A stretch of 64,000 bases of DNA from Yponomeuta sedellus (taxonomy: Eukaryota > Arthropoda > Insecta > Lepidoptera > Yponomeutidae). Shown here piece after piece: positions 10,990 to 21,275 of this stretch (positions are counted from its first letter, which is position 1; every line of letters begins with the position of its first letter). Under the pieces are notes generated by a model that did no database searches, was not told where the DNA came from, and saw only the letters and a program-made list of their open reading frames with translations. The stretch is taken from contig OW203723.1 of assembly GCA_934045075.1 (NCBI GenBank), positions 24,269,615-24,333,614 of the forward strand, in the 5' to 3' direction. A program made the position numbers and the translations under genes.

Positions 10990-11390
10990 CAAGCTCTTAA
11001 GCGGTGGTAGCTCAGTGGGTAGAACCATGGACTGGCAAGCTAGAGCCCCAGGTTCGATCCCGAGTGCGGGCATGTACCAATGACTTTGTTTAATTTCAAA
11101 GTTACGTACATTTGCGAATTTGTAGTCGCAATACCACACGCTAACGGTGAAGGAAAACATCGTGAGGAAACTCGCGGCTTGGTTGGCTCCGCACGTATTG
11201 ACTAGTCTTTCCTGTGGGCTAGGCCGACTAAGCTGTCAGGGTAGTATAGGTGCTGGGCAAGCCTACACCATCTATAAAAACCATGTCCCAGGCACTACAG
11301 CGTCGGAGTGGTTCCTTCACCCATCTAGTGTGAGTGAAGATACCACTGGACGCTGTATAAATCATCTCATTGAGTAGATGCAAAAAGGCC
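10990..11390 (+). repeat. tRNA-headed SINE family 6, full length
   Basis: Head GTGGTAGCTCAGTGGGTAG (A box) and CAGGTTCGATCCCGAGTGC (B box). The body is GGTGAAGGAAAACATCGTGA, GTGGGCTAGGCCGACTAAG and GGTGCTGGGCAAGCCTACAC. The end is CACCCATCTAGTGTGAGTGA and CATCTCATTGAGTAGATGCA. It is the reference copy for fragments at 10521, 13255, 19262, 36380, 41100, 42345 and 57960. Confidence 0.8.
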
Positions 11391-11539
11391 AATATTTTTA
11401 TTTACAAGCTCTTAACTAATGGCTCACATGTTTCATCAATTTAAGCGAATCTAATTGGCGAATTCCATTTGGATGGGAATCGCGTTTATACTGTTTACTT
11501 ATTGCTTTTTTTTAAAACATATTTAGAAACCTATGTACG

Positions 11540-12035
11540 TAATAGAGAGAATATTGTAAAGAAGTTCGAAATTTCACTGGTGCCGGTGAGTCGCCCATTA
11601 GCTCAGTTGGAAAGAGCGTTGGCACGGATAGCCTGAGGTTGCGGGTTCGAATCCCGGCATGGGTGAAATTTTTAGCCTCTAAATAGGTTTTTAAAAAACC
11701 TATTTAGAGACCTATTTAGAGGCTAAAAATTTCACCCATGCCGGGATTCGAACCCGCAACCTCTGGCTATCCGTGCCAGCGCTCTCCCAACTGAGCTAAT
11801 GGGCAAGTGCAGGCATCGGCGAAAGTTAATAGGTTTTTAAATTTGTTCTTAGCACGGGTTAGTGCATTAAAAATAAAAATAGTATAACCTATTTAGAGGC
11901 TAAAAATTCCGCCCATTCCGTGACTCGAACCGGCAACCTCTGGCTAAACGTACCAGCGCTCTCCCAACTGAGCTAATGGGCAAGTGCGGGCATCGGCGAA
12001 ATTTCGAACCTCTTTACAATATTCTCTTTATGATT
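11540..12035. repeat. inverted cluster of SINE family 1 copies
   Basis: A plus-strand copy (about 11540-11700) is followed head-on by a minus-strand copy (about 11695-11885) and a second minus-strand copy (about 11886-12030). The first junction makes a long foldback around the TTTTTAGCCTCTAAATAGG tails. B boxes GGGTTCGAATCCCGG and reverse complements are visible in each; the third has decayed to CCGTGACTCGAACCGGC. Confidence 0.82.
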
Positions 12036-12480
12036 TATTGCTTTATTACATAGGATGCGGTTCCCCATTCGTCCGAAAACACCTCCACATATTACAAACA
12101 CTTATTCAACCGTAATCTTCCTTGTTTTCAATGATTAGAGAAAATAAAAATGCCTCCTAACCTGCTGAGATCGAGTTTACAAACATAGCCTTGTACTGCG
12201 CTTATTCCATAGATACCTACCCCGAAACATTTTCCGGCAGTTCATTAAGAGCTCTGCTGTTGTAATTTATTAAGCTTATGCTTATACGCTACATGTAATA
12301 AGTTTATTACATAGAAATTAAAAGTGAAGGGGAGACAAAAGTGCAGGCAATATAGCTCACGAGAAGTTGTGCTTTTGTACCACTAGTTATTGAGACTACA
12401 TGAGTTTTAAAATATAAATTTAATAAATTTTATTTTATCAGTAAAATACATAAGTATAAAATAATACATTTATATAATAA
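12036..12480. other. unannotated spacer
   Basis: AT-rich; nothing recognised. Confidence 0.4.
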
Positions 12481-12710
12481 TAAAATAAATTAATAAATAT
12501 TCATGGACATATTACACAGACCTCGTTAGCCCTATACTAAGTACAACTAAATGACTTGTGTAGGTGGGGACTCGACGATAGATTTAATACAATAAATACA
12601 TAGATAACATCCAAGACCCGAGATGAACTAGAAAAGTTCGTTTCCTAGTTTGACCCGGCCAGGGATCGAACCCGAGACCTTCGGTTTTACAGTCAGCGTG
12701 CCAAACTTAA
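12481..12710 (-). repeat. SINE family 4, head-truncated
   Basis: Same tail and body as 2496-2755, including GACCCGGCCAGGGATCGAAC. The sequence diverges just after CAGTCAGCGTGCCAAAC, so the 5' half of the tRNA head is lost. Confidence 0.8.
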
Positions 12711-13250
12711 TTTAATTTAAGTAATTTGTTTGGTAGTTTACGTAACTTAGTTTTAAAGTGAGAGTAAGTCTGCCAACAAAATATCATTTAGTTTGGCGGA
12801 AACGATTATTGTAAATTTGGATGTACCTTTTTATAGAATCAACATTTTATTTATTTATTTATATTTAAACCGCTGCCGTCAAAAAAAGGATTTATAAATT
12901 ACAGGCATTAAGGAATAAAAAAAACACTAAATAAGCTAAAAAAGTAGCATTCTCCGCGTAAATGTGCTGTATGAGAGATGAACAGTGTTCATTGAAAATC
13001 AGCGATGTGTTCAATGAACACCGCTGTTTTTCAGCAAATCTCTGTTAAGTTATATAACGAGAATGAAATGATATAGTTGGACTCGTCTACAAAACCGACA
13101 TGATAAAATATTTACATTACAATCACAATTTTTGTCCTACACCAATATCATGCTCCTGTAAAAGACATCAACGCGTGCGCAGGACTACTTGCCAATAAGA
13201 AGTACACTTGGGTTAATTTAATATTTCGGAAGCCTAGTCCACAGGAAAGT
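12711..13250. other. unannotated spacer
   Basis: Contains a short (ATTT) run near 12850 and an imperfect palindrome around CAGCGATGTGTTCAATGAAC (13000). No genes. Confidence 0.4.
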
Positions 13251-13254
13251 GGAC

Positions 13255-13365
13255 TAGGCTCACGAATTAAAAAAATATCTCAGGCGCTGTAGCGTCCGAG
13301 TGGTCCCTGAACCCATATAGTATGAGTGAAAGACGCTGTTTAAATCATCTCATTACGTAGATGCA
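13255..13365 (+). repeat. SINE family 6, 3' end fragment
   Basis: AGGCGCTGTAGCGTCCGAGT through CATCTCATTACGTAGATGCA matches the end of the reference copy at 10990. Confidence 0.65.
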
Positions 13366-13535
13366 TAAGAGCGGTGTTAGCAGAGCGGTAGAACGCCGGC
13401 TTCTCAATCGGGAGGTCGTGAGTTCGAATCACGGCAATGACCAATTTCTTTTCTAAGTTAAGTACATTTATAAAGCTATAGTAACAAGACCACTTGCTAA
13501 CGGTGAAGAAGAACATCGCGAGGAAAGCCAAGTGT
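13366..13535 (+). repeat. tRNA-headed SINE, family 6 relative
   Basis: Head with A box GTTAGCAGAGCGG and B box GAGTTCGAATCACGG; the anticodon-like loop TTCTCAA sits on a mismatched stem. The body is CTAACGGTGAAGAAGAACAT. The mispaired stem argues against a functional tRNA. Confidence 0.65.
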
Positions 13536-13554
13536 TTGAAGTGTTAACATATCT

Positions 13555-13810
13555 TAGCGCTGCTACGTACAGTGGCCCAATTATGAGGCTAGCTACAGAA
13601 ATGTCAGTTGTAAACAAGGGATTCGCGAATTCTTTTATAATAAGAACAGCAAAGTTGTGGAATACGCTGCCATCGTCTTTCCTTCCGGAGACATATAACC
13701 TGGGTGTCTTTAATAGTACAGTTAACCGGCATTTAACAGGTAAGCACGTAACATCGTAGACCCCGTCTTCGTTTACCATTAGGCGTGACTGGGGACAAGT
13801 GTAACCTGTC
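13555..13810 (+). pseudogene. LINE (jockey/CR1-type) reverse transcriptase C-terminal fragment
   Basis: The frame from 13532 to a stop at 13759 encodes SFIIRTAKLWNTLPSSFLP followed by ETYNLGVFNSTVNRHL. It matches the conserved SFFVRTARLWNSLP...F...YNL..FK..V..YL end of jockey/CR1-like LINE polyproteins. Only this terminal module remains, so it is a 5'-truncated insertion. After the stop a 3' UTR ends near the A-run at 13815. It joins a SINE directly upstream, so the 5' edge is approximate. Confidence 0.72.
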
Positions 13811-13867
13811 CTAATTAAAAAAAACTGACTACGTAGATGCAAATGCCAAGTTCGACGACCGATGACG

Positions 13868-13979
13868 ACTTCTGTGGCGCAGTGGTAGCGCATCTGCCTA
13901 GCATGCGAGAGGTCCCGGGTTCCGATCCCTGGGGACAAAAAAACCCCAGGTCTTGAATGTTTACGTTTGTAATGTTGTA
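13868..13979 (+). repeat. SINE family 5, 5' part (interrupted)
   Basis: CTTCTGTGGCGCAGTGGTAG head, GGTCCCGGGTTCCGATCCC B box, and AAACCCCAGGTCTTGAATG body. It stops where the foldback element begins and resumes at 14325. Confidence 0.8.
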
Positions 13980-14322
13980 TGGAATCAGGCGTTACTTTGC
14001 GGAAATCCATAATAGCATTAAAAAGTGAAAATTACTTTGCTAAATTCCGCCAAAATTCCCAGAAGCACCATGCGGTTAGTTTATGCAGCGCCCTTTCTCC
14101 CACTTTTTCAAGCAGAAGCCAGAAAAACTTGCACTTGTGAGCCTGAGGATGCCTCGGGTTAGAGGCGAAACGCGTCACGTATTTTCTCACACAAGTATTG
14201 GTGTCGGTGGTGGTGTGTTCGTGTATTGTTTCTGCTTGAAAAAGTAGCAGGGAGAGCGATGCATTAACTAACCGCATGGTGCTTGTGGGATTTTTGGCGG
14301 AACTTAGCAAAGTAATTTTCGG
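13980..14322. mobile_element. foldback element inserted in a SINE
   Basis: Inverted arms ATTACTTTGCTAAATTCCGC / GCGGAACTTAGCAAAGTAAT, CACCATGCGGTTAGTT / AACTAACCGCATGGTG and ACTTTTTCAAGCAGAA / TTCTGCTTGAAAAAGT surround a centre with a hammerhead-like motif. The left arm extends further out (CAGGCGTTACTTTGCGGAAA) than the right. The complete arm end is seen at 5720-5866. No ORF. Confidence 0.75.
14135..14195 (+). ncRNA. candidate minimal hammerhead ribozyme
   Basis: CTGAGGA (14143-14149) fits the CUGANGA core. It is followed by one extra U, a five-pair stem GCCTC/GAGGC (14151-14155 with 14162-14166), then GAAA (14167-14170) and CGCGTC (14171-14176). The six bases ACGCGT (14170-14175) are self-complementary, and the C at 14176 would be the cleavage base. 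Minimal hammerheads of Penelope-like elements have a tiny palindromic helix III and work as dimers, which this resembles. The outer stem is CTTGTGAG with CTCACACAAG (one bulge). The extra U and the weak base of stem I are doubts. Confidence 0.4.
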
Positions 14323-14324
14323 TT

Positions 14325-14432
14325 TTTAATGTTTATGATGTCGGTGTTTCTGGTTCCCACGACACAGGGTATCCTAGTGTGAGGCCAAAAGCAATGTATG
14401 TGCCCGTATGTAAATATAAATGTTATATTAAT
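14325..14432 (+). repeat. SINE family 5, 3' part (resumes)
   Basis: AATGTTTATGATGTCGGTG, GGTTCCCACGACACAGGGTA and AAGCAATGTATGTGCCCGTA continue the SINE at 13868. A few bases (about TTTGTAATGT / TTTATGATGT) occur on both sides of the insertion and may be a diverged target duplication. Confidence 0.8.
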
Positions 14433-15355
14433 CTTTTACCTGTTGGGCAGACTGTGGATTGTGATAAAAGAGACAACTGTGAAACAATTTTGGAAAGGGA
14501 AAACCCCGAAATAAATCTTCCGCGAAGCGTCAAGCGCCTCGTCACACGAGCGGAGTACTTTGACCCTCTCCCCGTGATCTCATGCAAGTAATTGCAGTTC
14601 ATTACAGATCATTTGCCGACACGAGACACCGTGCGGTCACGGTAACGGTTGTTGCAAATTACTTGCGCCGACGTTTTTGTTTGATCCGGCATCCGCTGCG
14701 GCGTGGGCGGACGTGTTACAGCCAATACTAATTTGCCCGCAGACGTGAGATTCGCGATTCAATTCGCACGCACGTACGTGTGCTCTAAACTCTATCACCA
14801 CATCTATTAAGGGTTGTCTGGAAGAGATCGCTCCAAGCAATAAGACCGCCCATTGTGTAACATTACGGCTGCGGCTGCTGAGCTCCCTGCTGGAAGCAGC
14901 CCCTCACTGCGATTTGTTTGTGCATGGGATAAAAGTTTTGATGGATGAATGTAGGATAATGCTAGAGAGATTGGTGTGAGAGGTTGTCTATAGTTCTGTA
15001 ACAATTTGGCGTTGACTGTTACAAGAACTCTGTAAATAAATAAATCTAAATTATACTTGGATTTAAGAAATCATGGTTGTATTCTTTTTTCTGGCTGTGC
15101 AATAAAGTGTTCTCTATCCCTATCTATCTAACTGGCGTCTAAGAAACAGGCCCGGCTTAGTTCAGGTGCTAGTGTTCACAACAGTATGTATCAAGCAAAT
15201 ATTACTTGTAAGACCACGTTCACTAAATGTGTAGTTACGTCTGTAACTTTTGCAGTGTAACTTCTTATTATATTATGATTATTGATTCAAAAAGACCTAA
15301 ACCTCGTAAATAAATGGTTAACAATAGGACAAAATAGGTCTTTGATCCCTAGGAA
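14433..15355. other. unannotated spacer
   Basis: Slightly GC-richer at 14520-14900, but no domain or splice structure recognised. Confidence 0.35.
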
Positions 15356-15359
15356 TGAA

Positions 15360-15420
15360 AAGTGATTTGAATTTAGAATAGAATAGAATAGACATTTATT
15401 TGGTACCTTTATAAAAAATG
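15360..15420 (-). repeat. LINE 3' tail remnant
   Basis: (TAGAA)n followed by TAGACATTTATTTGGTACC is the reverse of an (ATTCT)-tailed LINE terminus. No ORF is attached. Confidence 0.4.
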
Positions 15421-15694
15421 AAACATTTAATTTAGAATGTGTCTATTTCTACTAAAAGTTCCAATCATCAAAAAGATCAATCATTAAGCCTGTGGCGAGT
15501 ACATGTGAAGTCTGCGCGCGTATTATATAATTCGTCATTCCTGCATCGCAAGCAAAGTGAGCAAAGTGAATTACATATAAGATACAATAAATTAATATGA
15601 CGTCCGACTAACAACATTTGCACGTTGCGTCCCTAGGCATACGATCTGCCTAGCAGGAAATTTCTCTTTGTAGCGGAAGAGCACCCGGTCTTCA

Positions 15695-15775
15695 CTATAA
15701 GCTCATAGTCTCTCTCTGCGAGAAAGCCGTTCCCTACAGTGGGACGGAAATAGGCTGCATTATTATTACCCCCAT
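15695..15775 (+). repeat. tail repeat family 7 fragment
   Basis: CTCTCTGCGAGAAAGCCGT, CCTACAGTGGGACG, ATAGGCTGCATTATTATTA; same order as 1130 and 43000. Confidence 0.5.
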
Positions 15776-16625
15776 TATCGTGTGACGTACGATATGGATG
15801 GTCTCTTAACCCTTAACTAGGCAATGGTAGTAGTGCCCACAAGTCTTAAACCACTGAAAAATGTACCAGCTCTGTCCGTTAATAAAGGGTTAATAAATAA
15901 ACAATTTCTAATTTGCCGTTGTAAAAAAGATTTACTCATATTGGTATTGACCAATATGAGGAAATTTAACACAAAGATACAGAGAGAGATCAACAATTGA
16001 ACTGTCTTAAAGACAAAAACAGATTGTAATTGTAAAGATCGATGTGCCGCTAACAGTATTCATATATATATTTCTAAGAGTATATTCAAGTGTATGGTTA
16101 CCTACATTCGTTAATTAATCCTATGATGATAAGAAGTATAAGAAAAATAAAACATTTTTAAGGAATTCTCAACCTATGGTACCTAGTTGTATGAAAAACA
16201 GCCTGAAATCTGCACGATTGCGATTCCTGGTACAGATAGAACATTCCATTCGACCAGTGGGCAGGCTGGCTTAAAGGCTGTATACGTATGTTATGCAAAT
16301 CAGTGTCAGTGCTTCAAGCAGGCCCTTTATACATTACACATGTCACGACGGCCGCTCACATGGGCATTGCTAATGAATACACACAATCCGATAACAAAAT
16401 CACGACGTGACATCCAGCTATTTTCTCTGATAGACAAGCGTAGGAAACGTGCGGCGCGTACTGAGACGCGATGACGTAATGTCCGAAGGATTTCTAACCG
16501 CTTGTCCGTTTGTATGTCATCTAGATAGACGGCATCTTCACAGCCATGAGGCCTGTCGCGAACTGGACTTTACGACGGCGATACAGTATTTTACTTAGCG
16601 ATGGAAGGATACATTCCAGATATTT
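15776..16625. other. unannotated spacer
   Basis: A 95-codon plus-strand frame at 16187-16474 has no recognisable domain and no splice context. Otherwise nothing seen. Confidence 0.35.
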
Positions 16626-16629
16626 AAAA

Positions 16630-16690
16630 AAAACCCGCGACCTCTGGCTATCCATGCCAGCGTTCTTCCGAGTGAGCTAATGGGCGACTA
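16630..16690 (-). repeat. SINE family 1 fragment
   Basis: CCCGCGACCTCTGGCTATCC and GAGCTAATGGGCGA are the reverse complement of the tRNA-like part only. Confidence 0.65.
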
Positions 16691-16744
16691 TTATTTTAAA
16701 ATTCTCTTCACGCATTGCATAATTAAATATTATTGATACATAGT

Positions 16745-16875
16745 TATATATTAAACCGGTTTTATCACGATTATTTATTACGTAAAACGTAATTACCTTA
16801 TTTCCCGACGTCGCGATTTGACCCGTTTAATACATAACTATGTACGAGTATCGCGTATCATTAAGAAATAATAAA
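16745..16875 (-). repeat. second Penelope-like terminal repeat type, fragment
   Basis: Contains CGATTATTTATTACGTAAAA, TAATTACCTTATTTCCCGAC and GCGATTTGACCCGTTTAATA, also present at 42027-42185. There the CCCGACGTTTCGGCAGCGTT hairpin characteristic of this terminus is retained. Confidence 0.5.
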
Positions 16876-17539
16876 TATTATTGATAATAATTAAATATTT
16901 TACTATGCATGGAGTGTTATATTACTTGACATTTGTATACCAAACGGGTTTAATGTGGATCAAACATTGCGGCCAATATAATTCTACCTAACATCGGTTG
17001 ACAATAACAGTTTATGACAAATGTAAATATATGTAGTTTTTACTTATGTCGTCGTCAGGCTTTACTAGTCCACTGATGGACATTTACTTATGTAATGGAA
17101 TAAAATAAAGGAAAAATTAAACATAACTAAATAATGATGCATAAAGATAAAGAATGATGCATCTTAAACTTAACTAAATATAACTTTATATATTTGATTT
17201 GAATAGTAATGCAAAAACTGCATAATTAAAGTTATCGTATTCGTAAAGTTAAGCTTATGATAGACCCCGAGGCATCTGCCATTGTCCACATTTGTCATCA
17301 TCAGACCGCTTTAGACGTAACGATAAGGAGATGGTTGCCAATGCATCTAAGTGTTTTTGATTGTTTTGTTTTCGTGAAATTAATTTCAATTTGATTGATA
17401 TTTGTTTAATATGATTTGATGGGCATTTACAAGGCGTTTTCATTCAGTTACATTAGATTGAATCAATAAAAAAACTGGTCTTGAAAAAACACAATAAAAT
17501 ATTATTTTCTAAGGTTAACACAATAAGCACTAGACATAA

Positions 17540-17785
17540 TTAAAACTGTTTTTATACGGGTTTATTACATTTTTACAATTTTCCGACGTTTCGGCACTTT
17601 TTCAGGTGCCGTGGTCCCGGATGACTGAGGTGAGGTTAAACTAACCGTAAATACTTTCTAAAAGACGCCCGTCACCTCAGTCATCCGGGACCACGGCACC
17701 TGAAAAAGTGCCGAAACGTCGGAAAATTGTAAGAATGCAATAAACGAGCATAAATCCGTATAAAAACAGTTTTAATTAATAAAAT
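17540..17785. repeat. two Penelope pLTRs in inverted orientation
   Basis: A minus-strand terminus (17540-17640) is followed by a plus-strand copy (17660-17785). Both have CCGGGACCACGGCACCTGAA-type, AAGTGCCGAAACGTCGG and CCGTATAAAAACAGTTTTAA motifs. The TGACTGAGGTGA / TCACCTCAGTCA ends pair as a stem. No reverse transcriptase lies between them. Penelope-like elements are known to leave inverted terminal repeats at insertion sites. Confidence 0.75.
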
Positions 17786-17887
17786 ATTACCCTACAGTAA
17801 CGTATTTCTTAACGACTCGAGTTGCTTATTTATTCAGTTTGGAGAGTCATAAGCTTAAACAGTTAGGGAATTAAGAAAATAACTTTT

Positions 17888-17960
17888 TACCTAATAAATA
17901 ATCGCGATTAGATCCGTTTAGTAAATAACTATTTACGGGAACGTATTACCAAGATATCAC
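17888..17960. repeat. terminal repeat fragment of the 42027 type
   Basis: CCTAATAAATAATCGCGATT and ATCCGTTTAGTAAATAACTA; shared with 42113-42165. Confidence 0.45.
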
Positions 17961-18024
17961 GTATCCTGTGTCTCAGTTCAGATCTTCGTCTATCTGTAAG
18001 ATAAATTTCGTATAACTCCTTTTT

Positions 18025-18155
18025 AAAAACCTATTTAGAGGCTAAAAATTTCACCCACGCCGGGATTCGAACGAGACCTCTGGCACGGCTAGCCAGAGGT
18101 CGCGGGTTTTTAAAATTGTCCTTAGCACGGGTTAGTGCATTAAAAAATAATATAT
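18025..18155. repeat. rearranged SINE family 1 fragment
   Basis: Begins as a minus-strand copy (CCTATTTAGAGGCTAAAAAT, CGGGATTCGAAC), then switches to plus strand at CACGGCTAGCCAGAGGTCGC. It ends with CCTTAGCACGGGTTAGTGCA. The switch deletes most of both tRNA-like heads. Confidence 0.75.
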
Positions 18156-18516
18156 TCATGTAACTCCGTTGCGTGATTGAGTAACACGCATTCAAATATC
18201 CTCACTAACTTTCATATTTATGAAAGTAGAATTATTATTAAGCAACATTTTAGGTACATACCTAGGCTTAGGGCTGGCAGTCCTATTTAAACATTAAGAA
18301 GCGTGCAAAAATAATATTGCATCTATTTCTGTCAGATTTCTATGCCTCGTCACTGCTTATGGCGATGTGCTAATAAGATAGGCTTTATCTACGCTTATTA
18401 GCATCTTAACAATGCTAGAGTGTACCACCTTCTGTAGAATTTAAGCGCTTGATAGTCTCTGAAACTAAGCTGACAATTAACAATTTTAACTACTGAACTT
18501 TTTGAACTGGCCGGGC

Positions 18517-18639
18517 AGGAGAAGGATGTCATGGTTGTGCAACATCAAGGAGTGGACCGGTGTCAAAACCGCGGAGGAGCTGTTCAGAATTGCACTGAAC
18601 AGAGATCACTGTAAAGAGCTGACTGCCAACCTCCAGTAA
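18517..18639 (+). pseudogene. LINE ORF C-terminal fragment
   Basis: Forty codons ending in TAA encode RRRMSWLCNIKEWTG then AEELFRIALNRD and ELTANLQ. This matches the RRRISWLRNLREW...ELFRAAVSK...ISNLR end of lepidopteran endonuclease/reverse-transcriptase LINEs. Nothing upstream is in frame, so only the extreme 3' end was inserted. Confidence 0.7.
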
Positions 18640-18664
18640 TGGAGAGGCACTTTAAGAAGAGAAG

Positions 18665-18782
18665 AAGTACTGAACACCACCAACCCGGACTTGGCCCCCG
18701 TGGTGGAGTATTTCCTAACCTTTCTGCGATGTAAGAAAAGACCCGTGCCCCAGCAGTGGAGACATACAAGGGTTGATAACGA
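18665..18782 (-). repeat. family 2 repeat, 5' end only
   Basis: CCAACCCGGACTTGGCCCCC to CAGTGGAGACATACAAGGG, the reverse of the repeat's first about 110 bases. Confidence 0.8.
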
Positions 18783-19260
18783 AGTACTGAACATGTTAAG
18801 GCGTTTTATTACCCTTTATGGATTCCAGTACAATAAGTAAGTACGTACTGTCGAGATGACAACACAAAATATTTGCATTAATTATGTGGAGGTGGCCATG
18901 AACAGAGAAGAGTGAAAACAAAAGAGGAGGCCTTATAATTTGAGATGCATTGCGTAGCAGAGTTTACTTGTTAATCTGTTGGTTAATCGACATTACAATC
19001 ATAGGACTGTACTTCTATGAAACGGGCCCTGGTGTCGAGGAATCCACAGAAAAAACTTTGGCCTTTGATAGATAGAATATTCTATATTGTACACATAAAT
19101 TACTGTAATAGAAATTATATAAAAATATAGTAAAACTTGCGGCCTTATTACTGTGGCGTATCTGTTTATTATCTATGTACCCTCAATACAGCAGTGGTTG
19201 ACTAACAGTCCGTGTTTCATTACATGGTGACAGCGGTGAAAACAAATCTCTTCCAGGCAA
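18783..19260. other. spacer with a diverged repeat near 18945
   Basis: GCATTGCGTAGCAGAGTTTA with TTGTTAATCTG at 18945-19040 has relatives at 61235 and 58250. Element boundaries are unknown. Confidence 0.4.
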
Positions 19261-19261
19261 C

Positions 19262-19398
19262 CATACCTGACAACAACCATTGCATCTACGTAAAGAGATG
19301 ATTTATACACCGTCCAGTGGCACCTTCACTCACTAGATGGGTGAAGGGACCACTCGGACACACAGTGCCTGGGACATGGTTTTTAGATGGAGTAGTTT
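19262..19398 (-). repeat. SINE family 6, 3' end
   Basis: In reverse complement: CTCCATCTAAAAACCATGTC, then CCGAGTGGTCCCTTCACCCA and CATCTCTTTACGTAGATGCA. Matches 11260-11385. Confidence 0.7.
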
Positions 19399-19540
19399 AA
19401 GTAAATGACTGGATGACGTTCATAGATTGGTATTAAATTAAGCCGAACTATTCCAAGCCTAATCAATATTTCTGCCAAGAGAACTGTTTCGTAGTCTACA
19501 CTAAGCATATAATTAATGTCATGAAATTATTGCATAAGAC

Positions 19541-20292
19541 TAAGGCTGACATTCAGAGACGAAAACTAAGCTAAGACCGGTCTCAGAAATGTCAAAATAA
19601 CGTCCTTAGAAATATTTCGTATTCAGAATCGAATCTTATCAAGTTGAGTATGAAATGGTACTTAGCTAAGTGTAAGTAGCCAATATTGGTGACTTTACGT
19701 GAACTTAGATAGAACTGTCATCTGCCGTTTGGGTCTCTTCACTTTGAGGTTACCTTTTTGTCGTATTATTTTGGTTGGAGTTTGTGATTAGCATTGTGTT
19801 TACTAATTGCTTTGAAGTTATAAACTTTTTAGAAGAAGTCATTTTCTGTGACAGTCTATGAAAAATTAACGAAACTGTATAATTTACAGAATTGAGAATA
19901 GGTACAATTTTCGCCAACTTACCGCCAACCAAAGAATGTAAAAAAAATTTTCGTTCACAGACGACTCCAAACGTCATTTCACTGATGTTCTACGAGCATT
20001 ATCTGTGAGCTTTTTATTTCACTCTCACACATAGATAAACTTGTATAATGTTGTCCTGCTCTCGTGTAGCGATATAATATTTAAAAAACCGGTAAGAAAT
20101 ACATCACTAAAAAATAATAGACAATATAGATGACTTTCTTAAGACAGTTCTTCTCTTAGCTCATGCTTAACTCCAGCTCCCGATCGAATGTAAATACGAA
20201 AATTTGGGCGCTTTACTAAGTATGACTTTTGTTTACTTTGCTAAAACTGCTCTAAGCGTGAACTTGGGATTCGTCTCTGAATGTCAGCCTAA
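19541..20292. mobile_element. PIF/Harbinger-like element, 746 bp
   Basis: TIRs GGCTGACATTCAGAGACGA / TCGTCTCTGAATGTCAGCC at 19544 and 20289 are flanked by TAA on both sides. The same TIR and TAA flank the 118-bp element at 62862. A 75-codon minus-strand frame (19750-19977) starting MTFGVVCERK has no recognised domain and could be a remnant exon. It is too short for a transposase. Confidence 0.82.
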
Positions 20293-20574
20293 GATTTAAA
20301 GCGTTATCAAAGAAAGACTTCGCTCAAGCGCTAGAATGTGGTGGTGAGCCTAACCAATAAGTGGTGACCTTCATACATCTCGGATTAAGCCCAATGTCCA
20401 TCATTCAGATGGCATTAAGTGATGATATCACTCTTGATAAGTGAATATGAAATATTAAGGTCAGCTAAAGACTATAAATCGACTCAGGGTGAAATGAGCA
20501 TCGTCTTAGACAATAGTGATGCAAATCTTATTGATTAGTATAGTCGGTAGCAGGTTAACTTAGCACGATATCAA

Positions 20575-20772
20575 ACCTTGTATGTCCCCACAGCCTTGTT
20601 TGGGGCACGAGTCTCTGCCTTCATCGCAGGAAGTTAGGCCATACTTCACCACGGGGGCCAAGTCCGGGTTGGTGGAGGATTGTAAGACAGTGGCGGGCCT
20701 TACTGTAAGAAATTATCAAGCCGCCCATAAGGCCTCTAACATGGTTTACAGACTGCCAGGCTTAGCACGTAA
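20575..20772 (+). repeat. family 2 repeat, 5' half
   Basis: GTATGTCCCCACAGCCTTGT, CTTCACCACGGGGGCCAAGT, GACAGTGGCGGGCCTTACTG; truncated after CTCTAACATGGTTTACAGAC. Confidence 0.8.
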
Positions 20773-21050
20773 GCTAAGGTTTTTTTTTCCGAAATAGTCT
20801 GTGAGATATGAATAACGTATGAAGGTGCACGCACTTGCGAAGAAAATATAGCGCGAAAACATTTCCCGGTACGCAATTTCAATTCCATTAGAAAAAAAAT
20901 GGTGGCTATTTTATTCGTAATGCGCGCATGATTTTACCCTTACATGTTTGCTGCAAAGTCGCCTGTACCGTAATTTATTAGAGTGCACGTGTGTAAAGGC
21001 TTATGTGCTGTGGATTAAAACGCTGCAGCAATATTAATAATATAATAATA
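20773..21050. other. unannotated spacer
   Basis: No element recognised. Confidence 0.4.
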
Positions 21051-21052
21051 CG

Positions 21053-21275
21053 ACGGCCTCGGTGGCGCAGTGGTTTGGCTCGCCGACAGTAAAACCGAAG
21101 ATCTCGGGAACTTTTCTAGTTTGTCTCAGATCTTGGATGTTATTTACTTTCTTGCATGTTATGTACTTGGATGTCTCGGGTCATGGATGTTATGGTATTT
21201 ATTGTATAAAATCTATCGTCAAGTTAGCACCTGTAACACAAGTCATTTAGTTCTACTTAATATGGGGTCCTAAAC
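21053..21275 (+). repeat. SINE family 4 (plus strand)
   Basis: GGCCTCGGTGGCGCAGTGGT head; the B box region is deleted to GATCTCGGGAACTTTTC. The body TCTTGGATGTTATTTACTTT has an extra copy of the CTCGGGTCATGGATGTTATG segment. The tail stops at TAATATGGGGTCC. Confidence 0.75.

Noticed and set aside
11580..11665. Possible tRNA genes (also at 3970, 21880, 22185, 29600, 30970, 62340, 63260)
   Set aside because: Cloverleaf-like, but the anticodon loop lacks U33 and all copies share a SINE tail; they are repeat heads.
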